Shown here: piece after piece, positions 19,641 to 28,512 of the stretch
How positions within the stretch are numbered: the first letter of the stretch is position 1
Layout: each line of letters starts with the position of its first letter
NCBI GenBank assembly: GCA_012026975.1
Contig: VEPG01000046.1
Location: 12,367 to 53,657, forward strand
Length of the DNA stretch: 41,291 nt
Origin: Desulfuromonas sp.
Lineage (GTDB): Bacteria > Desulfobacterota > Desulfuromonadia > Desulfuromonadales > BM103
Direction of reading: 5' to 3'
Program-made: the position numbers and the translations under genes
Notes under the pieces: generated by a model
Told to the model about the DNA's origin: nothing
The model's input: only the letters and a program-made list of their open reading frames with translations
The model's database searches: none

Positions 19641-20756
19641 ATGGATCTCGCTCTGCTCGACCAAACCCTCTTCGACATCACCTATCGTCAATTCGCCCTG
19701 GCGCTGCTGGCGGTCCTTGTCGCCCTGGTTGGCAAGAAGCTCTTTGCTTACCTGCTCACCCGCCTGCTCGCGCCGCTCACCCGGCGCACCGAAACCGACC
19801 TCGACGATCTGCTGCTGGAGTGCCTGCGCAAGCCGCTGGAACTGCTGGTGCTGATTATCGGCCTGTTTGTGGCGGTGCAGATCCTGCAGCTGCCCGAGGA
19901 GCCGACCAACGTCCGCAACGGCGCCTACGCCCTGCTCCGGGCCATGATCACCATCGCCGGCGGCTGGGCGCTGTTCAACATGGCCGGAGTTTTCGGTCAG
20001 TACCTCGAAGATTTGTCGGCAAAAACCGAAAACGACCTCGACGACCACCTGGTGCCGTTCGTCCGCAAGTCGCTGCGGGTCTTCATCGTCATCCTCGCCG
20101 GGGTCATGGTGATCCAGAACCTCGGCTATTCAACCTCCGGGCTGCTGGCTTCGCTGGGGATCGGCGGCATGGCGCTGGCCTTTGCCTCGAAGGACGCCTT
20201 GTCGAACATCTTCGGCTCGCTGATGATCATCTTCGACCGGCCGTTCAAGCTCGGCGACCAGGTCATCGCCGGCAACATGGAAGGGACGGTCGAGGAAGTC
20301 GGCTTCCGCTCCACCAAGATCCGCACCCCGGCCAAGACGCTGATCAGCGTGCCGAACAGCATCATCGCCAACATGCCGCTCGACAACGTCAGCCGCATGC
20401 CGCGCCGGCGCATCAAGCTGGCCATCGGCCTGACCTATGCCACCACCCCGGCACAGATGCGCACGGCGGTGGCCCGGCTGCGAGCCCTGCTGACGACGCA
20501 CCCGGAGATCGATCCCGAGACCGTTCAGGTCAACTTCACTGATTTCGGCGCCTCGTCTCTCGACATCACCGTCACCTGTTTCAGCGTCACCACCGTGCTC
20601 GGCGAGCATCTCAACGTGCGCGAGGATATCTGCCTGAAAATCATGGACCTTCTGGAGGAACTTGGGCTGCAGTTCGCCTTCCCGAGCCGCACCGTCTACC
20701 TCCACCACGCCGACAGCGACCCACCTGAAGGGAGTTCCCGATGCGCCGTTTCCTGA
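19641..20756 (+). CDS. MscS-family mechanosensitive ion channel
   Basis: A 371-residue inner-membrane channel of the small-conductance mechanosensitive family, which releases solutes during hypo-osmotic shock. Three to four N-terminal helices are followed by the pore-lining segment LLASLGIGGMALAFASKDALSNIFGS. The cytoplasmic beta domain begins with FDRPFKLGDQVI, and VEEVGFRSTKIRT and VPNSIIANMPLDN follow, all classical MscS blocks. ATG 19641 is chosen because AGGTAG lies upstream and the first helix follows immediately; the frame stays open far upstream through unrelated sequence. Its 3' end overlaps the next lipoprotein gene by 16 bases. Confidence 0.9.
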   Translation: MDLALLDQTLFDITYRQFALALLAVLVALVGKKLFAYLLTRLLAPLTRRTETDLDDLLLECLRKPLELLVLIIGLFVAVQILQLPEEPTNVRNGAYALLRAMITIAGGWALFNMAGVFGQYLEDLSAKTENDLDDHLVPFVRKSLRVFIVILAGVMVIQNLGYSTSGLLASLGIGGMALAFASKDALSNIFGSLMIIFDRPFKLGDQVIAGNMEGTVEEVGFRSTKIRTPAKTLISVPNSIIANMPLDNVSRMPRRRIKLAIGLTYATTPAQMRTAVARLRALLTTHPEIDPETVQVNFTDFGASSLDITVTCFSVTTVLGEHLNVREDICLKIMDLLEELGLQFAFPSRTVYLHHADSDPPEGSSRCAVS

Positions 20757-21010
20757 TCATGATCATTACGACCGGCCTGCTGGCCGGTTGCGCCCCCTGG
20801 CTGGCCCTGGAAAACGTCAACACCGGCATGACCAAGCCCGAGGTCCTGGCCCAACTCGGCAAACCGACCGATGTCGCCGGCACCGGCAATGTCGAATACC
20901 TCTGGTACAACCCGGTCAATCGCTTCTGGCAGCGCTATTATGTCCGACTGGTCAACGGCAAGGTCGAATCGTACGGGCCGCTCGGCAGCGAACCGGAACC
21001 CGCCAAGTAA
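20741..21010 (+). CDS. Small BamE/SmpA-like lipoprotein
   Basis: An 89-residue lipoprotein with a short signal peptide and lipobox LLAGC, giving Cys17 as the lipidated residue. The mature part, VNTGMTKPEVLAQLGKPTDV then VEYLWYNPV and RYYVRLVNGKVESYG, has the pattern of the SmpA/OmlA (BamE) fold: a G-M-x-x-x-x-V-x-x-x-x-G-x-P helix followed by paired aromatic strands. It is probably anchored to an envelope membrane. True BamE helps the outer-membrane assembly complex, but many short homologues have no assigned role. It starts inside mscS (GAAGGGAG is the ribosome binding site), so the two are translationally linked. Confidence 0.8.
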   Translation: MRRFLIMIITTGLLAGCAPWLALENVNTGMTKPEVLAQLGKPTDVAGTGNVEYLWYNPVNRFWQRYYVRLVNGKVESYGPLGSEPEPAK

Positions 21011-21096
21011 ACCGTGCGCAAGTCTCTGGACAGATGCAGGCCGCCGTGCTATTGAATCGCCCGTTGAATTTTTCTAATCAACCGGGAGAACGATGA

Positions 21097-22230
21097 ATGA
21101 AGAGTGAAGTAGCACGGATTCTCAGCGAGTCGCGGCGGAATGAGACGCTGTTGGCGACGCGGCTCGATGCCCTGGCGGCGCAGGCGGGAGAAGAAATCTA
21201 CCAGGAAGTTCTGCTCCAACTGGCAGGCAAGGACTTCCCGGCACAACTGGCCGCCCGCTATTGGCGCGAGGCCCTGGCGCAGCGGGCCAATCACTGCCAG
21301 GACGGTTGTGCCTATACCGGCGTGCGTTCGAGCCTGCTCGGCTACCTCTACCGGGTGGTTGGCGAAATCCACGACCCGCGTATCATCGAAGCCGACGACC
21401 TGGCCGGCTTTCGGCACGCCTCGGTTACCGACGGTCTCACCGGTCTCTACCATCAGACTTATTTTAAAGCGCATCTCGAGCAGATTACCGGGCGGCTGCA
21501 AGGACAGCGGGGGCAGGGGCTGGCGGTGGTCATGCTCGACCTCGATCATTTCAAGCAGTACAACGACCGCTGCGGACATCTGGCTGGAGATGCGGCGCTG
21601 CGGCAAGTGGCCGCGACGCTGCAGAGCTGCATCCGTCAGGGGGACCTGGCGGCGCGCTACGGCGGCGAGGAGTTTGCACTGATCCTGCACCGCCTCAACC
21701 TCCCCCAGGCCTGCATGGTGGTGGAACGCATCCGGCAGACGATCGAGGCGTTCCCCTTTGCCGGCGAAGAGCGGCTCGACCGCCGCTGCCTGACGATCAG
21801 CGGCGGCATTGCCATCCATCCCGACGACGGGGTTTCGGCTCTGGAGCTGCTGCAGCGGGCCGACGAACGGCTCTACCAGGCCAAGCTGCGGCGCAATACG
21901 ATTTTCCCGCTGAATCGAGACCAGCGGCGAGCCCGCCGCTTTCCCTTCCAGTCGGTCGTCGAATACGCCGTCGCCGCAAACGGCCCGCTCCGCACCGGCC
22001 TGAGCCACGACCTGAGCAGCACCGGCATGACCCTGGCCTGTGAAAACACCCTGCCGCTCGGCGCCGAACTCGAACTGCACTTTCACCAGCCGTTCTGGCC
22101 GGCCGACTGCTCGGCCAGAGCCGTGGTCCGCAATGCCGGGCCGAACCGCGACGGACTGCTGACCCGCGTCGGCCTGCAGTTTGCCGAAACGCCGGTCCCT
22201 CTGACCAGCCTGATCCGGAGCAAGTCCTGA
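21097..22230 (+). CDS. GGDEF-PilZ diguanylate cyclase
   Basis: A 377-residue soluble protein. The N-terminal 105 residues are helical with no recognised sensor domain. The GGDEF domain (about 110-265) is intact: DLDHFKQYNDRCGH metal and substrate loop, and GGEEF at 189-193. A product-inhibition RxxD site (R180-D183) lies five residues before the signature. The C-terminal domain (about 275-370) is PilZ, with the c-di-GMP-binding RRARRFPF and DLSSTGM motifs. One polypeptide therefore can make c-di-GMP and bind it at two places. ATG 21097 has GGGAGAA 6 bases upstream; an overlapping ATG four bases earlier leads to an immediate stop. Confidence 0.9.
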   Translation: MKSEVARILSESRRNETLLATRLDALAAQAGEEIYQEVLLQLAGKDFPAQLAARYWREALAQRANHCQDGCAYTGVRSSLLGYLYRVVGEIHDPRIIEADDLAGFRHASVTDGLTGLYHQTYFKAHLEQITGRLQGQRGQGLAVVMLDLDHFKQYNDRCGHLAGDAALRQVAATLQSCIRQGDLAARYGGEEFALILHRLNLPQACMVVERIRQTIEAFPFAGEERLDRRCLTISGGIAIHPDDGVSALELLQRADERLYQAKLRRNTIFPLNRDQRRARRFPFQSVVEYAVAANGPLRTGLSHDLSSTGMTLACENTLPLGAELELHFHQPFWPADCSARAVVRNAGPNRDGLLTRVGLQFAETPVPLTSLIRSKS

Positions 22231-22267
22231 ACGGCTCCCCGGCAGGCGGTCCCACCAGGAGAACGCG

Positions 22268-23395
22268 ATGACCAGCACCGTCCACTTTGCCGACCTGCGC
22301 GCCGGCCTCAAGGAAAATCTGCACGACAAGCTGGAGCGCCTGCTGGAAGCCGCCGGGCTCCCCGGCGTGGTCGGCCAGGGCGACCTGACCGCGATCAAGC
22401 TGCACTTCGGCGAGCGCGGCGGGCACGCCTACCTGCGCCCGACCTTCGTCCGCCGGGTAGTCGACCGCGTCCGCGCCTGCGGCGGCAAACCTTTTCTCAC
22501 CGACTCCAGCACCCTCTATCCCGGCGAGCGCAAGGAAGCGGTTTCGGCCCTCTCCTGCGCCATCGAGAACGGCTTCGCCTATGCCGTGGTCAACGCCCCG
22601 CTGCTGATGTGCGACGGCCTGCGCGGCCACTCCGCGCGGCGGGTGCCGGTCCCCGGCGAGGTGCTGCGGACGGTCGACATCGGCCTGGAGATCCTCGAGG
22701 CCGACACGCTGGTGGTCCTCAGCCACTTCAAGTGCCACGAACTGAGCGGCTTCGGCGGAGCGCTCAAGAACCTGGCCATGGGCTGTTCGAGCCGCGAGGG
22801 GAAACTGGAGCAGCACTCCACCGTGGCGCCGGTCGTCTCGGAAAAACACTGCACGGTGTGCGGCGCCTGTCTGAAGGCCTGCGTCCACGACGCGATCGAC
22901 TTCAATCCCGGCAAGGCGCACATCGACGAAGTGCGCTGCACCGGCTGCGGGCGCTGCATCACGGTCTGCGAACCGCAGGCGATCCGCGTTCAGTGGAACG
23001 AGCAGACGCCGCTGGTGATGAAGAAGATGGCCGAGTACGCCTGCGGGGCGGTCAGCGGCAAAAGCGGGAAGCTGCTGTTCGTCAACTTCATCACCCAGGT
23101 ATCGCCGGCCTGCGACTGCTACGGCTATTCCGACGCGCCGATCATCCCCGATCTCGGCATCCTCGCCGGCACCGACCCGGTGGCCCTCGACCAGGCCTGT
23201 GCCGACCTGGTCATCCAGGCGCGCGGTCTGCCGGACACCGCCATGGTCCACGGCCACGAGCCCGGCGGCGACAAGTTTCGCGGCGTCCACCCGGAGATCG
23301 ACTGGGAGATTACTCTGGCGCATGCCGAAAAGCTCGGCCTGGGGAGCCGCGCCTACCAACTGGTCAGACTGGAACCCAAGAACGGGAAGTGGTAA
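22268..23395 (+). CDS. DUF362 protein with two [4Fe-4S] clusters
   Basis: A 375-residue cytoplasmic protein. Residues 1-185 and 260-340 form the DUF362 domain (IKLHFGERGGHAYLRP, LSHFKCHELSGFGGALKNL and DCYGYSDAPIIPDLGIL). Inserted between them, at about 197-240, is a bacterial ferredoxin module with CTVCGACLKAC and CTGCGRCITVC, eight cysteines for two [4Fe-4S] clusters. Such proteins are common in anaerobes. Their reaction is unknown but an electron-transfer or metallocofactor role is likely. AGGAGAACGCG precedes the ATG. No metabolic partner is adjacent. Confidence 0.85.
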   Translation: MTSTVHFADLRAGLKENLHDKLERLLEAAGLPGVVGQGDLTAIKLHFGERGGHAYLRPTFVRRVVDRVRACGGKPFLTDSSTLYPGERKEAVSALSCAIENGFAYAVVNAPLLMCDGLRGHSARRVPVPGEVLRTVDIGLEILEADTLVVLSHFKCHELSGFGGALKNLAMGCSSREGKLEQHSTVAPVVSEKHCTVCGACLKACVHDAIDFNPGKAHIDEVRCTGCGRCITVCEPQAIRVQWNEQTPLVMKKMAEYACGAVSGKSGKLLFVNFITQVSPACDCYGYSDAPIIPDLGILAGTDPVALDQACADLVIQARGLPDTAMVHGHEPGGDKFRGVHPEIDWEITLAHAEKLGLGSRAYQLVRLEPKNGKW

Positions 23396-23421
23396 CCCCA
23401 CCCCTGAAGACTGTCGCAAAA

Positions 23422-23453
23422 CGAGGGCCGGTTCCCGATGGAACCGGCCCTCG
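23422..23453. terminator. Bidirectional hairpin terminator
   Basis: A perfect 14-bp stem (23422-23435 with 23440-23453) and a CGAT tetraloop. On the minus strand it runs into TTTT, on the plus strand only into an AT-rich tail. It therefore terminates the minus-strand GAF/ResB genes best and also ends the DUF362 gene. Confidence 0.8.
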
Positions 23454-23505
23454 CATTAAATCGGCCGGGGCGCGCTGTCCCTGCGGTTGCGCTGCGGCGG
23501 ACGCT

Positions 23506-24015
23506 CTAGAGCGGCAGCTCCACGAGGAACTGGGCGATGACTTCCAGCTCCTCAAGCTGCACGGCGGTGAAGTCCGGGCCGGCCTCGGCGGGCGTCGCCC
23601 CTTTGCGTGATACCTGCACGATCCAGCGCAGCCGCTCGCCTTCCAGGCCGGGGGCCGTCATCACCTTCTGCAGCGGGATGCAGTGATCGCGCTCGGCCAG
23701 CCCCTGTTCGAATACGTGCAGGTGCGGAGTCGCAGCGAAGGCGTTGTTGATCGACCCGCGCCGCTGCCGGGCGGTCGCTGACACCAGCGAGCCGGTGAAC
23801 AGGTGGACGGGTATCCTGACTTCCTGGCCCAGGCGATGGGGCGGCCAGACAAAGCTCGCCGTACGCGCCTCCCCCTCGAACCGGAACAGGCCGACTTCAT
23901 GGGGCTGCACCTTGAAATACACCGCCAGTTCTCCCGCCAGAAGAGCAAGACGCTGCTCGGCCCCGGCCGTGGTCAGCACGGCCACAAGATGTTCGCAGAA
24001 ACTCTTCGCATTCAT
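23506..24015 (-). CDS. GAF-like domain protein, unknown role
   Basis: A 169-residue soluble protein. The order of strands and helices (LAVYFKVQPHEVGLFRFEG, SFVWPPH, GSLVSATARQRRGSINN, HLHVFEQ, LRWIVQVSRKG then a helix LEELEVIAQFLVEL) fits one complete GAF domain without an output domain. GAF domains bind small ligands or dimerise. GGAGGCAGAT before the ATG supports the start. It begins only 14 bases after the resB stop and is probably co-transcribed with it. The fold assignment is by pattern and the role is unknown. Confidence 0.6.
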   Translation of the reverse strand: MNAKSFCEHLVAVLTTAGAEQRLALLAGELAVYFKVQPHEVGLFRFEGEARTASFVWPPHRLGQEVRIPVHLFTGSLVSATARQRRGSINNAFAATPHLHVFEQGLAERDHCIPLQKVMTAPGLEGERLRWIVQVSRKGATPAEAGPDFTAVQLEELEVIAQFLVELPL

Positions 24016-24029
24016 ATCTGCCTCCGCCG

Positions 24030-25289
24030 CTAGCGGTTGATGTCGGGCTCACTTCCGGCCCCGCCCAGCACGTTCGCCAACGCCGCCAGCCGTTCCCGAC
24101 CCGCTTCGCCGCGGAAACCGCCGAGGGCGACCAGCCGCCAGCCGCCGGCATGGGACACCAAGGCCACGCTGCGCGGGCGCACCGTGAAAACCGTCAGCAG
24201 GGCCAGGACCAGGACGATGCTGCCGCCCCAGACCAGCGGTTCGCCGGGGTCGCGCGAGAACTGGAAGCCGCAGTACCAGAACCCGTTCTTGTCGCGGGCA
24301 TAGGCGGTCTGGTAGATGGCGACGCCGCGATGGACCAGCGGGCTGTTGACCTCGATGACCGCCTGACGCACCTCCTGGTCGTTTTCCAGGATGGTGACCT
24401 GACTGCTCAGCTGTTTGACCACCGGGTCGCGGAAGGCGGCCGGCTTGATCAGCACGCCGGGGTCGGGGTTGTTCGGGTAGTCGCGTTTGCCGCTCAGGGC
24501 GTGGTACTCGCCGAGCGGTCGGCCATTGCGCTCCAGGAAGAGGACCAGGTGCTCCTCTTCGGGGTAGAAGCGTAAAACCCTTATGACCAGACCGTTGCCG
24601 GCCGCCACCGTTTCCCCCTCGCGGGTGGTGAGCGTCTGCAGCAGCTGCATCTGCCGCGGGTCGATAACGGCGATCTGCAGATCGATCGGGTAGTAGGTCG
24701 GCTCGAAGTGATCGAGGCGGAAGGCGAACCCCAGGGGGCGCTGTCCCTGGCTGTCCCAGTCGAAGATGCTGTCGACCTGGTGAGTGACGTAAAGATTGAC
24801 GGTGCCGACAAAACCGAAGGCGCCGGCCAGGGCGCCGGCCATGATGGCGATGACGGCCAGGTGCAGCACCGGTACCGCCCAGCGGCTGGCCGCGCGACTG
24901 CGGCCGAGCAGCCCGTTGCCGCACGGGGTGACCCGGTAGCCGGCGGCCCCCAGGCGGACGGTTAACTCCGCCGCCGACAATGCCGGCAGATCGTGGCCGG
25001 CACTGTTGGCGGACAGACCGGCGGCGACCTGAGCCGCCAGGCGTTGGCGCTCGCCGAGCGCGCGGCGCAGGGTTCGCCAGGTGCAGACCGCCAGATTGAC
25101 TGCCAATAGAAACAGCAGCAGGCGATACCAGGGCGACTGAAAATAGAGATCGAAGCGCTTGACCGGTGGCCCTTCGCCGAGAGCCTGTTCGACCGGTTGC
25201 AGGGTGCCGCCGATCGCCACGACGGCGAGAGTCATCAGCAGCGCCAGCGTCAGGCGCACGGAACCGAAAAAATCAAGCAAACGTTGCAT
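24030..25289 (-). CDS. ResB-like cytochrome c biogenesis protein
   Basis: A 419-residue membrane protein of the ResB (Ccs1) family, which with ResC (CcsA) delivers haem and ligates it to apocytochrome c on the outer face of the membrane (System II). It has SVRLTLALLMTLAVVAIGGTLQP as first helix, YRLLLFLLAVNLAVCTW as second, VPVLHLAVIAIMAGALAGAF as third, a large outer domain containing VEVNSPLVHRGVAIYQTAY, and a last helix GSIVLVLALLTVFTV. All are family features. ATG 25289 is chosen for CGGAGTGA upstream and the immediate first helix. No resC partner lies beside it. Confidence 0.85.
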   Translation of the reverse strand: MQRLLDFFGSVRLTLALLMTLAVVAIGGTLQPVEQALGEGPPVKRFDLYFQSPWYRLLLFLLAVNLAVCTWRTLRRALGERQRLAAQVAAGLSANSAGHDLPALSAAELTVRLGAAGYRVTPCGNGLLGRSRAASRWAVPVLHLAVIAIMAGALAGAFGFVGTVNLYVTHQVDSIFDWDSQGQRPLGFAFRLDHFEPTYYPIDLQIAVIDPRQMQLLQTLTTREGETVAAGNGLVIRVLRFYPEEEHLVLFLERNGRPLGEYHALSGKRDYPNNPDPGVLIKPAAFRDPVVKQLSSQVTILENDQEVRQAVIEVNSPLVHRGVAIYQTAYARDKNGFWYCGFQFSRDPGEPLVWGGSIVLVLALLTVFTVRPRSVALVSHAGGWRLVALGGFRGEAGRERLAALANVLGGAGSEPDINR

Positions 25290-25368
25290 CGTCACTCCGG
25301 CGAGACTAAACTGGGCGACATCATAACACTTTCGCCGGCTCCACAAAAGCCGGCTGGACGCGAGCCCC

Positions 25369-26475
25369 ATGATCGTCGGCGTTCCCAGGGAGATCAAGGT
25401 TCAGGAGCACCGGGTCGGCATGACCCCGGCCGGGGTGCGCACCCTGGTCGAGGATGGCCACCGGGTGTTGGTGCAGGGCGGCGCCGGGCTGGGGAGCGGT
25501 CTGGACGACGCCCGCTACCGGCAGGCCGGCGCAACGTTGGTCGACACTGCCGCGGAGATCTATGCGACGGCGGAGCTGGTGGTCAAGGTCAAGGAGCCGC
25601 TGCCACCGGAATACGGCCGGCTGCGCTCGGGACAGCTGCTCTTTACCTATCTGCATCTGGCGCCGGAACGGGCGCTGACCGAGGCGTTGCTGGCCAGCGG
25701 CTGCACGGCCATTGCCTATGAAACGGTGACCCGCGCCGACGGCACCCTGCCGCTGCTGACGCCGATGAGCGAGATTGCCGGACGGATGGCCCCGCAGGTC
25801 GGCGCCCACTGGCTGCAGAAGGAACAGGGCGGCAAGGGGGTGCTGCTGGCCGGCGCGCCGGGGGTGCGTCCCGGGAGGGTGGTGATCCTCGGTGCCGGCA
25901 CGGTGGGGAGCAATGCCCTGCGCATCGCGGTCGGGATGGGTGCCGACGTCACCGTGCTCGATATCGACGCCGGCCGATTGACGGCCCTGGACGATCATTA
26001 CGGCAACCGCATCCACACCCTGGTCGCCAACAGCCAGACCATCGAGGAGGAGACGCCGCGCGCCGACCTGCTGATCGGCGCGGTGCTGATTGCCGGCGCG
26101 GCAGCCCCGCAGCTGGTCTCCCATGAACTGGTGGCGCGCATGGAGCCGGGGAGCGTGATTGTCGATGTGGCCGTCGACCAGGGCGGCTGCGTCGCCACCA
26201 CCCGGCCGACCACCCATGCCGAGCCGGTCTACACGGTCAACGGCATTCTGCACTACGGCGTGGCCAACATGCCCGGCGCGGTCAGTCACACCAGCACCTT
26301 CGCCCTGACCAACGCCACCCTCCCCTACGTCCGCCAGCTGGCCGCCGAAGGCTACAGCGCCTGCCTGCGCCACCCGGAACTGCGGGCGGGCGTCAACGTC
26401 CACGCCGGCGACATTACCCACCCGGCGGTGGCCAAAGCCTTCAGCCTCCCCTGCCACCCCATCCCGACCAACTGA
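25369..26475 (+). CDS. ald: Alanine dehydrogenase
   Basis: NAD-dependent oxidative deamination of L-alanine to pyruvate and ammonia, or the reverse. The 368-residue length and motifs are standard: MIVGVPREIKVQEHRVGMTP start, catalytic lysine in VVKVKEP, catalytic histidine in FTYLHLAPE, dinucleotide loop GAGTVGSNALRIAVGMGADVT with D in VLDID, and DVAVDQGG then NMPGAVSHTSTFALTNATLPY. The Shine-Dalgarno is weak. It is divergent from resB and ends 10 bases from the convergent end of the cobalamin operon, with no obvious terminator between. Confidence 0.95.
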   Translation: MIVGVPREIKVQEHRVGMTPAGVRTLVEDGHRVLVQGGAGLGSGLDDARYRQAGATLVDTAAEIYATAELVVKVKEPLPPEYGRLRSGQLLFTYLHLAPERALTEALLASGCTAIAYETVTRADGTLPLLTPMSEIAGRMAPQVGAHWLQKEQGGKGVLLAGAPGVRPGRVVILGAGTVGSNALRIAVGMGADVTVLDIDAGRLTALDDHYGNRIHTLVANSQTIEEETPRADLLIGAVLIAGAAAPQLVSHELVARMEPGSVIVDVAVDQGGCVATTRPTTHAEPVYTVNGILHYGVANMPGAVSHTSTFALTNATLPYVRQLAAEGYSACLRHPELRAGVNVHAGDITHPAVAKAFSLPCHPIPTN

Positions 26476-26485
26476 ACCGAACCGG

Positions 26486-27562
26486 CTAGAATAACCCGGC
26501 CAGTTCGTCGAGCAGGCGCCGGTTGTCGGCGGCGCTGCGCACGGCGAGACGCAGATGGCGGTCGTCAAGACCGGCAAAGTCCGTGCAGGTGCGAACGAGC
26601 ATACCCTTGTGGCGCAGCCGTGCCGCAACGGTGGTGGCGGACGGGGCCGGATCGGGGAGTCGACAGAGGAGGTAGTTGGCCACCGACGGGTGAACGGTGC
26701 ACCCCCGCTTCACCAGACCGGCGGTCAACTCGGTGCGCAGCACGGGGATTGCCTGAAGCGTGGCGATGCGCAGGGCATCGGCGTGCAGGCAGGCAATTCC
26801 GGCGGCAATGGCCGGCGTGGAGAGCCGCCACGGTTCGCGCTGTGCCGCGAACCGTGCAATCAGTTCCGGCGCCGCCGCCAGCCAGCCGATGCGCAACCCG
26901 GCCAGGGCATAGAATTTGGTCAGGGAGCGCAGGACGATCAGCTCCTCCCGCAGGGGAGCCTGGTCGGCGATGGACAGGCTCGGGGCAAAATCGACAAAGG
27001 CTTCGTCGACCAGCAGGTGGATGTTGGATGGCAGGACGTCGGCCAGGTGCAGCAGCAGTTCGCGTGGATAGCCGGTACCACTCGGGTTGAGGGGATTGGC
27101 GAGCCAGACCAGATCGGTTTCCGGATGCAGGGCTTTGCCGAGCGCGACCGGGTCGAGGCGGAAATCGTCGGCGGGATCGAGACGGAAGGTGTCGACGACG
27201 GCTCCGGCTTGGAGCAGGGCCGCCCGGTACTCACTGAAGGCCGGTTCGACCAGCAGGACGCGGCGCGGCCGCAACACCCGCGGGACGAGGAAGATAAACT
27301 CCGTGGCCCCGGCGCCGGCCAGCACGCACGCTGCCGGCAGACGGTGATGTGTGGCCAGCGCTCCGGCCAGGCTGGCGGCATCGCTTTCCGGGTAATGGCA
27401 GATGTCGGCCAGGGCGGCCAGAGCGGCGGCCAGGGCCTCCGCCGGCGGGCCAAGAGGATTGAGGCTGGCCGAAAAGTCGAGAATAGCCGTTGCCGGGCAC
27501 CCCAACTCCCTAGCCAGGGCCGGCGCCCGGCCGCCATGCAGGCGCAGCGGATCAGCCATCAT
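26486..27562 (-). CDS. cobD: L-threonine-O-3-phosphate decarboxylase CobD
   Basis: PLP enzyme of the class II aminotransferase fold that makes (R)-1-amino-2-propanol O-2-phosphate, the arm of the cobalamin nucleotide loop. Visible are LDFSASLNPLGPP near the start, GAGATEFIFLVPRVL, LANPLNPSGTGYP, the turn VDEAFVDFAPS and the PLP lysine in LRSLTKFYALAGLRIGW. The product has 358 residues. The start ATG at 27562 overlaps the cbiB stop as ATGA; a second ATG follows at once. It is the last gene of the cobalamin operon in this window. It could carry out the related CobC step, but neighbouring cbiB supports this role. Confidence 0.9.
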   Translation of the reverse strand: MMADPLRLHGGRAPALARELGCPATAILDFSASLNPLGPPAEALAAALAALADICHYPESDAASLAGALATHHRLPAACVLAGAGATEFIFLVPRVLRPRRVLLVEPAFSEYRAALLQAGAVVDTFRLDPADDFRLDPVALGKALHPETDLVWLANPLNPSGTGYPRELLLHLADVLPSNIHLLVDEAFVDFAPSLSIADQAPLREELIVLRSLTKFYALAGLRIGWLAAAPELIARFAAQREPWRLSTPAIAAGIACLHADALRIATLQAIPVLRTELTAGLVKRGCTVHPSVANYLLCRLPDPAPSATTVAARLRHKGMLVRTCTDFAGLDDRHLRLAVRSAADNRRLLDELAGLF

Positions 27563-28512
27563 TGCCATATCTCGCAGGTGAACCAGCCGATACTGCAAGT
27601 CAACCCGAGCGCCAAAACCGCCACCGCATACATGAGCATCACCATCCGTCGGTAATCGTCGATCGTCAGCAGCCGCCCGGCATCGCCGAAGGTCGGCTTC
27701 TCCTGCCACCGGCCGAAGTAGCTGGCCGGGCCGCCGAGCTGCACCCCCAGGGCCCCGGCGGCGGCCGCTTCGGGGTAGCCGGCATTGGGGCTGGCATGTT
27801 TGCGCGCGTCGCGTCGAGCAATGCGCCAGGCCTTACGGGCGTCGAGGCCGAGCGGAAGGCAAGCACACACCAGCAACAGGGTGGTGAGCCGGGCCGGCAG
27901 CCAGTTGAGCAGGTCGTCGAGGCGCGCCGCCGCCCAGCCGAATTCCCGGTAGCGCTCGTTGCGGTAGCCGACCATCGAATCGAGGGTGCTGGCCGCCTTG
28001 TAGAGCATCCCCGCCACCGGTCCGCCAAGGCCGAGATAGAAGAGTGGGGCGACAATCCCGTCCGAGCTGTTCTCGGCCACGGTTTCGATGCAGGCCCGCA
28101 GGATCGCCTGCTCGTCGAGTTCACCGGTGTCGCGGCCGACAATCATGCTCAACGCCTGCCGGGCACCGGGCAGATCGCCGGCACTCAGCCGCGCGATGAC
28201 AGCGGCGCTCTGGCGGTGCAGTTCCCGCACCGCCAGGCAGGTCCAGGCCAACCAGACGGCGACGACGATGCCGGTGGCCGGATGCAGCCAGGCGGCCAGG
28301 GTCAGCAGCCCCCACGCAGCGGTGCCGGCCACCGCCAGCGTCAGGAGAACCAGCACGATGCCACCGAGGCGGCGCGGCTGGATGCGTTCGTAAAGAAGCC
28401 CTTCGCATCCGGCGATCAGCCGGCCGATGCCGACCACCGGGTGCGGCAGCCGGCGCGGGTCGCCGAACAGCAGGTCGACGGCGAAGGCCGCCGCCAACCA
28501 GAGCGGCGACAT
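27559..28512 (-). CDS. cbiB: Adenosylcobinamide-phosphate synthase CbiB
   Basis: Integral membrane enzyme that joins adenosylcobyric acid to aminopropanol phosphate (or aminopropanol), giving adenosylcobinamide phosphate. The 317-residue protein has several membrane helices and the family blocks DLLFGDPRRLPHPVVGIG, IVGRDTGELDEQAILRACIE, ETVAENSSDGIVAPLFY, KAASTLDSMVGYRNERY and SPNAGYPEAAAAGALGVQLGG. The ATG shares its A with the TGA of the cbiH-cbiP fusion gene, so translation is coupled. The product of cobD, which overlaps its stop, is its substrate donor. Confidence 0.95.
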   Translation of the reverse strand: MSPLWLAAAFAVDLLFGDPRRLPHPVVGIGRLIAGCEGLLYERIQPRRLGGIVLVLLTLAVAGTAAWGLLTLAAWLHPATGIVVAVWLAWTCLAVRELHRQSAAVIARLSAGDLPGARQALSMIVGRDTGELDEQAILRACIETVAENSSDGIVAPLFYLGLGGPVAGMLYKAASTLDSMVGYRNERYREFGWAAARLDDLLNWLPARLTTLLLVCACLPLGLDARKAWRIARRDARKHASPNAGYPEAAAAGALGVQLGGPASYFGRWQEKPTFGDAGRLLTIDDYRRMVMLMYAVAVLALGLTCSIGWFTCEIWQ

